A DNA stretch of 64,000 bases from NCBI GenBank assembly GCA_027886175.1, contig JAJNNQ010000156.1, positions 434,001 through 498,000 on the forward strand, written 5' to 3'. Position 1 is the first letter of the stretch; every line of letters begins with the position of its first letter. Positions 1 to 11,774 of this stretch are shown here, piece by piece. Under the pieces are notes generated by a model, which was not told the origin of the DNA, made no database searches, and saw only the letters and a list, made by a program, of their open reading frames with translations. Made by a program: the position numbers and the translations under genes. The stretch is from Phylloscopus collybita. Lineage: Eukaryota > Chordata > Aves > Passeriformes > Phylloscopidae.

Positions 1-2736
1 TAGACACTAATGGTGGCCCTTTTCCATGGGAAACCAAAGTCTCCACCCCAGGTTCCTGATATCAATTTGTAGGAAGCCTTTGGCAGTACAGGGCAGACAA
101 ACTTCCATGTGGTAGTAGATTGCACCTGGGAGACATCCTCATTTGTATGGAATTTTAGTGGGATTTTAATAGGCAGAAGCCTAGTGGCAGGCACACAGCA
201 TTAGACACGAACGCTGGCCCATTTCCATGGGAAACCAAAGTCTCCACCCCACGGTCCTGATGTCAGTTTGTAAGAGGCCTTTGGCACTAAAAGGGCAGAC
301 AAAGTTCCATCTGATGGTTGATTGCATCGAGGAGATATCCTCATTTGTATGGAATTTCAGCAGACAGAAGCCCAGTGGCAGGCAGACAGCATTAGACACG
401 AACGGAGCCCCTTTCCCATGGGAAACCAAAGTCTCCACCCCACGTTCCTGATGTCAGTTTGTAAGAGGCGTTTGGAGCTACAAGGGCAGAAAAACTTCCA
501 TCTGGTGGTAGATTGCACCTGGGAGATATCCTAATTTCCATGGAATTTTAGTGGAATTTTAGTAGGAAGAAGCCCAGTGGCAGGCACATAGCATTAGACA
601 CAAACGGTGGCCGATTTCTATGGGAAACCAGAGTCTCCACCCCACGTTCCTGATGTCAGTTCTTAGGAGGCCTTTGGCACTACAAGGGCAGAGAAACTTC
701 CATCTGGTTGTAGATTGCACCTGGGAGATATCCTCATTTGTATGGAATTTGAGTGGAATTTTAGTAGGCAGAATCCCAGCGGCAGGCAGACAGAATTAGA
801 CATGAATAGTGGCCCATTTCCATGGGAAACCAAAGTCTCCACCCCAGGTTCCTGATGTCATTTTTTAGGAGGCCTCTGGCACTACAAGAGGGGACAAACT
901 TCCAACTGGTGGCATATTGCATCTGGGATATATCCTCATTTGTGAGGAATTTCAGCAGGCATAACCCCAGTGACAGGCAGACAGCCTTAGACACGAACAG
1001 TGGCCCTTTTCCGTGGGAAACCAAAACCTCCAGCCCATGTTGCAAATGTCACTTTGTAGGAGGCGTTTTCCAATATAAGGGCAGAGAAACTTCCATCTGG
1101 TGGTAGATTACACCTGATAGATATCCTCATTTCTATTAAATTTTAGTGCAATTTTAGTAGGAAGAAGCCCAGTGGCAGGCAGACAGCATTAAACACGAAC
1201 AATGGCCCATTTCTATGGGAAACCAAAGTCTCCACCCCACGTTCCTGATGTCCGTTTCTAGAAGGCCTTTGGAACGACAAGGGCAGACAAACTTCCGTCT
1301 GGTGGTTGATTGCATCGTGGAGATATCCTCATTTTATGGAATTTCAGCAGGTAGAAGCCCAGTGGCAGGCAGATACCATTAGACATGAACGGTGGCCCTT
1401 TTCCCATGGGCAGCCAAAAATCTCCAGGCCACGTTCCCGATGTCAGGTTTTAGGAGGCCTTTGGCAGTACAAGGGCAAACAAACTTCCGTCTGGTGGCTG
1501 ATTACATCGGGGAGATATCCTCATTTGTATGGAATTTCAGCAGGTAGAAGCCCAGTGGCAGGCAGAGAGACTTAGACACGTACGGTGGCCCTTTTCCATG
1601 GGAAAACAAACTCTCCAACCCAGGCTCCTGATGTCAGTTTCTAGGAGGCCTTTGGCATTAAAAGGGCAGACAAACTTCCATCTGGTGGGAAATTGCATTT
1701 GGGAGATATCCTCATTTGTAGGGAATTTTAGTCGGCATATGTCCACTGGCAGGCAGACAGCATTGAACAACAAAGGTGGCCCTTTTCTATGGGAAACCAA
1801 TGCGTCCTCTCCAGATTCCTGATGTCAGTTTGTATGAGGCCGTTGGCATTAGAAGGGCAGACAAACTTTCAACTGGTGGTAGACTCCATCTGGGAGATAC
1901 CCTCATTTGTATGGGATTTTACTAGGCATAAGCCCAGTGGCAGGCACATAGCATTAGACACAAACCGTGGCCCATTTCCATGGGAAACCAAAGTCTCCAC
2001 CACACGTTCCTGATGTCAGTTTGTAGGAAGCCTTTGGCTCTACAGGGGCAGACAAACTTCCATCTGGTGGTAGATTGCACCTGGGAGACATCCTCATTTG
2101 TATGTAATTTTAGTACCCATAAGCCCAGTGGCAGGCAGACAACATTAGACACGAACGGTGGCCCTTTTCCATGGGAAACCAAAGTCTCCGCCCCAGGTTC
2201 CTGATGTCAATTTGTAGGAAGCCTTTGGCTCTACAGGGGCAGAGGAACTTCCATCTTGTGGTAGATTGCACCCGGGAGACATCCTCATTTGCATGGAAAT
2301 TTAGTGGGATTTTAATAGGCAGAAGCCTAGTGGCAGGCACACATCATTAGACACGAACAATGGACCTTTTCCATGGGAAACCAAAGTCTCCACCTCACGT
2401 TGCTGATGTCAGTTTGTAGGAGGCCTTTGGACCTACAAGGGCAGACGAACTTCCATCTGGTGGTAGATTGCACCTGGGAGATATGCTCATTTGAATAGAA
2501 TTTTAGTGGAATTTTAGTAGGCATAACCACAGTGCCAGGCAGACAGCATTAGACACGAACGGTGGCCCATTTCCCGGGGAAACCAAAGTCTCCATCCCAC
2601 ATGCCTGATATCAGTTTGGACGAGGCCTTTGGTGCTACAAGCGAAGACAAACTTCCAACTGGTGGTAGATTCCATGTGGGAGATATCCTCATTTGTGAGG
2701 AATTTCTGCAGGCATAACCCCAGTGGCAGGCAGACA
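1..2736 (+). repeat. Tandem satellite, 191/202-bp monomers, forward orientation
   Basis: Monomers share a recognisable order of blocks: 'ccatgggaaaccaaagtct', then 'cctgatgtcagttt', then 'aggaggcctttggcac', then 'gagatatcctcatttgtatg', then 'gcccagtggcaggcagacag'. Successive 'ccatgggaaacc' anchors are 191 or 202 bp apart (for example 1,789 to 1,980). The 202-bp form has a second copy of the 11-bp block 'aattttagtgg'. This stretch lies outside the higher-order units that follow. Most of it reappears inverted at about 25,080-28,408. Short open frames of about 74 codons occur in every monomer on both strands and are by-products of the repeat. Confidence 0.95.
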
Positions 2737-5094
2737 GCATTAGAAACGAACGGTGCCCCTTTTCCATGGGAAACCAATGTCTCCACCCCACGTTCCTGAT
2801 GTCAGTTTTTAGGAGGCCTTTGGCACTACAAGGGCAGAGAAACTTCCATCTGGTTGTAGATTGTACCTGGGAGATATCCTCATTTCTATAGAGTTTTAGT
2901 GGAATTTTAGTAGGCATAAGCCTAGTGGCTGTCAGACAGCATTAGACACAAACGGTGGCCCATTTCTATGGGAAACCACAGTCTCCACCCCACGTTCCTG
3001 ATGTCAGTTTTTAGGAGGCATTTGGCACTACGAGGGCAGACAAACTTCCACCTGGTGGTAGATTGCACCTGGGAGATATCCTCATTTTTATGGAACTTCA
3101 GCAGTCATAACCACAGTGCCAGGCAGACAGCATTAGACAGGAACAGTGGTCCTTTTCCTAGGGAAACCAAAGTCTCCACCCTAGGTTCCCGAGGGCAGTT
3201 TGTAGGAGACCTTTGGAAACACAAGGGCAGAGAAACTTCCATCTGGTGTTTGATTGCACCTGGGAGATATTCTCATTTGTATGGAATTTAAGTGGAATTT
3301 TAGTAGGCAGAATCCCAGCGGCAGGCAGACAGAATTAGACATGAATAGTGGCCCATTTCCATGGGAAACCAAAGTCTCCACCCCAGGTTCCTGATGTCAT
3401 TTTCTAGGAGGCCTCTGGCACTACAAGAGGAGGCAAACTTCCAACTGGTGGCATATTGCATCTGGGAGATATCCTCATTTGTATGTAATTTTAGTAGCCA
3501 TAAGCCCAGTGGCAGGCAGACAGCATTAGACACGAACGGTGGCCCTTTTCCATGGGAAACCAAAGTGTCCGCCCCAGGTTCCTGATGTCAATTTGTAGGA
3601 AGCCTTTGGCTCTACAGGGGCAGACAAACTTCCATCTGGTGGTAGATTGCACCTGGGAGACATCCTCATTTGTATGGAATTTTAGTGGGATTTTAATAGG
3701 CAGAAGCCTAGTGGCATGCACAAGTCATTAGGCACGAACGCTGGCCCATTTCCATGGGAAACCAAAGTCTCCACTCCAGGGTCCTGGTGTGAGTTTGTAG
3801 GAGGCCTTTGGCACTACAAGAGCAGACAAAGTTCCATCTGGTGGTTGATTGCATCGAGGAGATATCCTCATTTGTATGGAATTTCAGCAGGCAGAAGCCC
3901 AGTGGCAGGCAGACAGCATTAGACACAAACAATGGACCTTTTCCATGGGAAACCAAAGTCTCCACCCCAGCTTCTTGATGTCAGTTTGTAGGAGGCCTTT
4001 GGCACTACGGGGGCAGACAAACTTCCACCCGGTGGTAGATTACACCTGGGAGATATCCTCATTTTTATGGAACTTCAGCAGTCATAAACACAGTGCCAGG
4101 CAAAGAGCATTAGACAGGAACGGTGGTCCTTTTCCATGGGAAACCAAAGTCTCCACCATAGGTTCCTGATGGCAGTTTGTAGGAGGCCTTTGGCACTACA
4201 AGGGCAGAGAAACTTCCATCTGGTGTTAGGTTGTAGCTGGGAGATATACTCATTTGTATGGAATTTTAGTGGAATTTTAGTAGGCAGAATCCCAGCAGCA
4301 GGTAGATAGAATTAGACATGAATAGTGGCTCATTTCCATGGGAAACCAAAGTCTCCATCCCCCGTTCCTGATGTCAGTCTGTAAGAGGCGATTGGAACTA
4401 CAAGGGCAGAAAAAATTCCATCTGGTGGTAGATTGGACCTGGGAGATATCGCCATTTGTATGGAATTTTAGTGGTATTTTAGTAGGCAGAAGTCCAGCGG
4501 CAGGCAGACAGCATTACACACGAACGCTGCCCAATAGCCATGGGAAACCAAAGTCTCCAACCCAGGCTCCTCATGTCAGTTTGTAGGAGGCCTTTGGCAT
4601 TAAAAGGGCAGACAAACTTCCATCTGGTGGGAAATTCCATTTGGGAGATATCCTCATATGTATGGAACTTTAGTAGGCATATGCCCACTGGCAGGCAGAC
4701 AGCATTAGACAAGAACGGTGGCCCTTTTCCATGGAAAGACAAATTATCCATCCTATGTTCCTGATGTCAGTTTGAAGGAGGCCTTTGGCAATACAAGGGC
4801 AGAAAAACTTCCATCTGGTGGTTGATTGCATCGGGGAGATATGCTCATTTGTATGGGATTTCAGAAGGCAGAAGCCAAGTGGCACGCAGACAGCATTGGA
4901 CACGAACAGTGGCCCTTTTCCATGGGAAACCAAAATCTCCACCCCACGTTGCTGATGTCTCATTGTAGGAGGCGTTTTCCAATATAAGGGCAGAGAAACT
5001 TCCATCTGGTTGTAGATTGCACCTGGGAGATATCCTCATTTCTATGGAATTTTAGTGGAATTTTAGTAGGAAGAAACCCAGTGGCAGGCAGACA
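2737..5094 (+). repeat. Satellite higher-order unit 1 (2,358 bp)
   Basis: The anchor 'gcattagaaacgaacggtgc' recurs at 2,737, 5,095, 7,452 and 9,810, which defines the units. Between anchors the order of monomer variants is the same, including rare landmarks such as 'ccctaggttcccgagggcag' and 'agtcattaggcacgaacgct'. The length 2,358 equals six 191-bp plus six 202-bp monomers exactly; that 12-monomer composition is arithmetic inference. An inverted copy of this unit occupies about 23,006-25,081. Confidence 0.92.
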
Positions 5095-7451
5095 GCATTA
5101 GAAACGAACGGTGCCCCTTTTCCATGGGAAACCAATGTCTCCACCCCACGTTCCTGATGTCAGTTTTTAGGAGGCCTTTGGCACTACAAGGGCAGAGAAA
5201 CTTCCATCTGGTTGTAGATTGTACCTGGGAGATATCCTCATTTCTATAGAATTTTAGTGGAATTTTAGTAGGCATAAGCCTAGTGGCTGGCAGACAGCAT
5301 TAGACACAAACGGTGGCCCATTTCTATGGGAAACCACAGTCTCCACCCCACGTTCCTGATGTCAGTTTTTAGGAGGCATTTGGCACTACGAGGGCAGACA
5401 AACTTCCACCTGGTGGTAGATTGCACCTGGGAGATATCCTCATTTTTATGGAACTTCAGCAGTCATAACCACAGTGCCAGGCAGACAGCATTAGACAGGA
5501 ACAGTGGTCCTTTTCCTAGGGAAACCAAAGTCTCCACCCTAGGTTCCCGAGGGCAGTTTGTAGGAGACCTTTGGAAACACAAGGGCAGAGAAACTTCCAT
5601 CTGGTGTTTGATTGCCCTGGGAGATATTCTCATTTGTATGGAATTTAAGTGGAATTTTAGTAGGCAGAATCCCAGCGGCAGGCAGACAGAATTAGACATG
5701 AATAGTGGCCCATTTCCATGGGAAACCAAAGTCTCCACCCCAGGTTCCTGATGTCATTTTCTAGGAGGCCTCTGGCACTACAAGAGGAGGCAAACTTCCA
5801 ACTGGTGGCATATTGCATCTGGGAGATATCCTCATTTGTATGTAATTTTAGTAGCCATAAGCCCAGTGGCAGGCAGACAGCATTAGACACGAACGGTGGC
5901 CCTTTTCCATGGGAAACCAAAGTGTCCGCCCCAGGTTCCTGATGTCAATTTGTAGGAAGCCTTTGGCTCTACAGGGGCAGACAAACTTCCATCTGGTGGT
6001 AGATTGCACCTGGGAGACATCCTCATTTGTATGGAATTTTAGTGGTATTTTAATAGGCAGAAGCCTAGTGGCATGCACAAGTCATTAGGCACGAACGCTG
6101 GCCCATTTCCATGGGAAACCAAAGTCTCCACTCCAGGGTCCTGGTGTGAGTTTGTAGGAGGCCTTTGGCACTACAAGAGCAGACAAAGTTCCATCTGGTG
6201 GTTGATTGCATCGAGGAGATATCCTCATTTGTATGGAATTTCAGCAGGCAGAAGCCCAGTGGCAGGCAGACAGCATTAGACACAAACAATGGACCTTTTC
6301 CATGGGAAACCAAAGTCTCCACCCCAGCTTCTTGATGTCACTTTGTAGGAGGCCTTTGGCACTACGGGGGCAGACAAACTTCCACCCGGTGGTAGATTAC
6401 ACCTGGGAGATATCCTCATTTTTATGGAACTTCAGCAGTCATAAACACAGTGCCAGGCAAAGAGCATTAGACAGGAACGGTGGTCCTTTTCCATGGGAAA
6501 CCAAAGTCTCCACCATAGGTTCCTGATGGCAGTTTGTAGGAGGCCTTTGGCACTACAAGGGCAGAGAAACTTCCATCTGGTGTTAGGTTGTAGCTGGGAG
6601 ATATACTCATTTGTATGGAATTTTAGTGGAATTTTAGTAGGCAGAATCCCAGCAGCAGGTAGATAGAATTAGACATGAATAGTGGCTCATTTCCATGGGA
6701 AACCAAAGTCTCCATCCCCCGTTCCTGATGTCAGTCTGTAAGAGGCGATTGGAACTACAAGGGCAGAAAAAATTCCATCTGGTGGTAGATTGGACCTGGG
6801 AGATATCGCCATTTGTATGGAATTTTAGTGGTATTTTAGTAGGCAGAAGTCCAGCGGCAGGCAGACAGCATTACACACGAACGCTGCCCAATAGCCATGA
6901 GAAACCAAAGTCTCCAACCCAGGCTCCTCATGTCAGTTTGTAGGAGGCCTTTGGCATTAAAAGGGCAGACAAACTTCCATCTGGTGGGAAATTCCATTTG
7001 GGAGATATCCTCATATGTATGGAACTTTAGTAGGCATATGCCCACTGGCAGGCAGACAGCATTAGACAAGAACGGTGGCCCTTTTCCATGGAAAGACAAA
7101 TTATCCATCCTATGTTCCTGATGTCAGTTTGAAGGAGGCCTTTGGCAATACAAGGGCAGAAAAACTTCCATCTGGTGGTTGATTGCATCGGGGAGATATG
7201 CTCATTTGTATGGGATTTCAGAAGGCAGAAGCCAAGTGGCACGCAGACAGCATTGGACACGAACAGTGGCCCTTTTCCATGGGAAACCAAAATCTCCACC
7301 CCACGTTGCTGATGTCTCATTGTAGGAGGCGTTTTCCAATATAAGGGCAGAGAAACTTCCATCTGGTTGTAGATTGCACCTGGGAGATATCCTCATTTCT
7401 ATGGAATTTTAGTGGAATTTTAGTAGGAAGAAACCCAGTGGCAGGCAGACA
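5095..7451 (+). repeat. Satellite higher-order unit 2 (2,357 bp)
   Basis: Nearly identical to the preceding unit. The 1-bp shortfall matches a visible single-base loss near 5,610, where 'attgccctgggag' replaces 'attgcacctgggag'. Near-identity to the neighbouring units implies recent amplification or gene conversion. Confidence 0.92.
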
Positions 7452-9809
7452 GCATTAGAAACGAACGGTGCCCCTTTTCCATGGGAAACCAATGTCTCCA
7501 CCCCACGTTCCTGATGTCAGTTTTTAGGAGGCCTTTGGCACTACAAGGGCAGAGAAACTTCCATCTGGTTGTAGATTGTACCTGGGAGATATCCTCATTT
7601 CTATAGAATTTTAGTGGAATTTTAGTAGGCATAAGCCTAGTGGCTGTCAGACAGCATTAGACACAAACGGTGGCCCATTTCTATGGGAAACCACAGTCTC
7701 CACCCCACGTTCCTGATGTCAGTTTTTAGGAGGCATTTGGCACTACGAGGGCAGACAAACTTCCACCTGGTGGTAGATTGCACCTGGGAGATATCCTCAT
7801 TTTTATGGAACTTCAGCAGTCATAACCACAGTGCCAGGCAGACAGCATTAGACAGGAACAGTGGTCCTTTTCCTAGGGAAACCAAAGTCTCCACCCTAGG
7901 TTCCCGAGGGCAGTTTGTAGGAGACCTTTGGATACACAAGGGCAGAGAAACTTCCATCTGGTGTTTGATTGCACCTGGGAGATATTCTCATTTGTATGGA
8001 ATTTAAGTGGAATTTTAGTAGGCAGAATCCCAGCGGCAGGCAGACAGAATTAGACATGAATAGTGGCCCATTTCCATGGGAAACCAAAGTCTCCACCCCA
8101 GGTTCCTGATGTCATTTTCTAGGAGGCCTCTGGCACTACAAGAGGAGGCAAACTTCCAACTGGTGGCATATTGCATCTGGGAGATATCCTCATTTGTATG
8201 TAATTTTAGTAGCCATAAGCCCAGTGGCAGGCAGACAGCATTAGACACGAACGGTGGCCCTTTTCCATGGGAAACCAAAGTGTCCACCCCAGGTTCCTGA
8301 TGTCAATTTGTAGGAAGCCTTTGGCTCTACAGGGGCAGACAAACTTCCATCTGGTGGTAGATTGCACCTGGGAGACATCCTCATTTGTATGGAATTTTAG
8401 TGGGATTTTAATAGGCAGAAGCCTAGTGGCATGCACAAGTCATTAGGCACGAACGCTGGCCCATTTCCATGGGAAACCAAAGTCTCCACTCCAGGGTCCT
8501 GGTGTGAGTTTGTAGGAGGCCTTTGGCACTACAAGAGCAGACAAAGTTCCATCTGGTGGTTGATTGCATCGAGGAGATATCCTCATTTGTATGGAATTTC
8601 AGCAGGCAGAAGCCCAGTGGCAGGCAGACAGCATTAGACACAAACAATGGACCTTTTCCATGGGAAACCAAAGTCTCCACCCCAGCTTCTTGATGTCAGT
8701 TTGTAGGAGGCCTTTGGCACTACGGGGGCAGACAAACTTCCACCCGGTGGTAGATTACACCTGGGAGATATCCTCATTTTTATGGAACTTCAGCAGTCAT
8801 AAACACAGTGCCAGGCAAAGAGCATTAGACAGGAACGGTGGTCCTTTTCCATGGGAAACCAAAGTCTCCACCATAGGTTCCTGATGGCAGTTTGTAGGAG
8901 GCCTTTGGCACTACAAGGGCAGAGAAACTTCCATCTGGTGTTAGGTTGTAGCTGGGAGATATACTCATTTGTATGGAATTTTAGTGGAATTTTAGTAGGC
9001 AGAATCCCAGCAGCAGGTAGATAGAATTAGACATGAATAGTGGCTCATTTCCATGGGAAACCAAAGTCTCCATCCCCCGTTCCTGATGTCAGTCTGTAAG
9101 AGGCGATTGGAACTACAAGGGCAGAAAAAATTCCATCTGGTGGTAGATTGGACCTGGGAGATATCGCCATTTGTATGGAATTTTAGTGGTATTTTAGTAG
9201 GCAGAAGTCCAGCGGCAGGCAGACAGCATTACACACGAACGCTGCCCAATAGCCATGAGAAACCAAAGTCTCCAACCCAGGCTCCTCATGTCAGTTTGTA
9301 GGAGGCCTTTGGCATTAAAAGGGCAGACAAACTTCCATCTGGTGGGAAATTCCATTTGGGAGATATCCTCATATGTATGGAACTTTAGTAGGCATATGCC
9401 CACTGGCAGGCAGACAGCATTAGACAAGAACGGTGGCCCTTTTCCATGGAAAGACAAATTATCCATCCTATGTTCCTGATGTCAGTTTGAAGGAGGCCTT
9501 TGGCAATACAAGGGCAGAAAAACTTCCATCTGGTGGTTGATTGCATCGGGGAGATATGCTCATTTGTATGGGATTTCAGAAGGCAGAAGCCAAGTGGCAC
9601 GCAGACAGCATTGGACACGAACAGTGGCCCTTTTCCATGGGAAACCAAAATCTCCACCCCACGTTGCTGATGTCTCATTGTAGGAGGCGTTTTCCAATAT
9701 AAGGGCAGAGAAACTTCCATCTGGTTGTAGATTGCACCTGGGAGATATCCTCATTTCTATGGAATTTTAGTGGAATTTTAGTAGGAAGAAACCCAGTGGC
9801 AGGCAGACA
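7452..9809 (+). repeat. Satellite higher-order unit 3 (2,358 bp)
   Basis: Same variant order as units 1 and 2. Scattered single-base differences are visible, for example 'ccatgagaaacc' near 9,255, shared with unit 2 near 6,897 but not with unit 1 near 4,540. Such shared changes could be used to order the duplications. Confidence 0.92.
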
Positions 9810-11774
9810 GCATTAGAAACGAACGGTGCCCCTTTTCCATGGGAAACCACAGTCTCCACCCCACGTTCCTGATGTCAGTTTTTAGGAGGCCTTTGGCACT
9901 ACAAGGGCAGAGAAACTTCCATCTGGTTGTAGATTGTACCTGGGAGATATTCTCATTTGTATGGAATTTAAGTGGAATTTTAGTAGGCATAAGCCTAGTG
10001 GCTGTCAGACAGAATTAGACATGAATAGTGGCCCATTTCCATGGGAAACCAAAGTCTCCACCCCAGGTTCCTGATGTCATTTTCTAGGAGGCCTCTGGCA
10101 CTACAAGAGGAGGCAAACTTCCAACTGGTGGCATATTGCATCTGGGAGATATCCTCATTTGTATGTAATTTTAGTAGCCATAAGCCCAGTGGCAGGCAGA
10201 CAGCATTAGACACTAACCGTGGCCCTTTTCCATGGGAAACCAAAGTGTCCGCCCCAGGTTCCTGATGTCAATTTGTAGGAAGCCTTTGGCTCTACAGGGG
10301 CAGACAAACTTCCATCTGGTGGTAGATTGCACCTGGGAGACATCCTCATTTGTATGGAATTTTAGTGGGATTTTAATAGGCAGAAGCCTAGTGGCATGCA
10401 CAAGTCATTAGGCACGAACGCTGGCCCATTTCCATGGGAAACCAAAGTCTCCACTCCAGGGTCCTGGTGTGAGTTTGTAGGAGGCCTTTGGCACTACAAG
10501 AGCAGACAAAGTTCCATCTGGTGGTTGATTGCATCGAGGAGATATCCTCATTTGTATGGAATTTCAGCAGGCAGAAGCCCAGTGGCAGGCAGACAGCATT
10601 AGACACAAACAATGGACCTTTTCCATGGGAAACCAAAGTCTCCACCCCAGCTTCTTGATGTCAGTTTGTAGGAGGCCTTTGGCACTACGGGGGCAGACAA
10701 ACTTCCACCCGGTGGTAGATTACACCTGGGAGATATCCTCATTTTTATGGAACTTCAGCAGTCATAAACACAGTGCCAGGCAGACAGCATTAGACAGGAA
10801 CGGTGGTCCTTTTCCATGGGAAACCAAAGTCTCCACCATAGGTTCCTGATGGCAGTTTGTAGGAGGCCTTTGGCACTACAAGGGCAGAGAAACTTCCATC
10901 TGGTGTTAGGTTGTAGCTGGGAGATATACTCATTTGTATGGAATTTTAGTGGAATTTTAGTAGGCAGAATCCCAGCAGCAGGTAGATAGAATTAGACATG
11001 AATAGTGGCTCATTTCCATGGGAAACCAAAGTCTCCATCCCCCGTTCCTGATGTCAGTCTGTAAGAGGCGATTGGAACTACAAGGGCAGAAAAAATTCCA
11101 TCTGGTGGTAGATTGGACCTGGGAGATATCGCCATTTGTATGGAATTTTAGTGGTATTTTAGTAGGCAGAAGTCCAGCGGCAGGCAGACAGCATTACACA
11201 CGAACGCTGCCCAATAGCCATGGGAAACCAAAGTCTCCAACCCAGGCTCCTCATGTCAGTTTGTAGGAGGCCTTTGGCATTAAAAGGGCAGACAAACTTC
11301 CATCTGGTGGGAAATTCCATTTGGGAGATATCCTCATATGTATGGAACTTTAGTAGGCATATGCCCACTGGCAGGCAGACAGCATTAGACAAGAACGGTG
11401 GCCCTTTTCCATGGAAAGACAAATTATCCATCCTATGTTCCTGATGTCAGTTTGAAGGAGGCCTTTGGCAATACAAGGGCAGAAAAACTTCCATCTGGTG
11501 GTTGATTGCATCGGGGAGATATGCTCATTTGTATGGGATTTCAGAAGGCAGAAGCCAAGTGGCACGCAGACAGCATTGGACACGAACAGTGGCCCTTTTC
11601 CATGGGAAACCAAAATCTCCACCCCACGTTGCTGATGTCTCATTGTAGGAGGCGTTTTCCAATATAAGGGCAGAGAAACTTCCATCTGGTTGTAGATTGC
11701 ACCTGGGAGATATCCTCATTTCTATGGAATTTTAGTGGAATTTTAGTAGGAAGAAACCCAGTGGCAGGCAAACA
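9810..11774 (+). repeat. Satellite higher-order unit 4, shortened by one dimer (1,965 bp)
   Basis: This unit is 393 bp shorter than the full unit, exactly one 191-bp plus one 202-bp monomer. The missing part lies near 9,990, where the frame of variants jumps from the unit start to the 'gaattagacatgaatagtgg' monomer. After 11,775 the variant order changes and the higher-order pattern ends. An inverted relative of this unit and its right flank lies at about 29,100-32,100; paired positions sum to 42,140. Confidence 0.9.
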
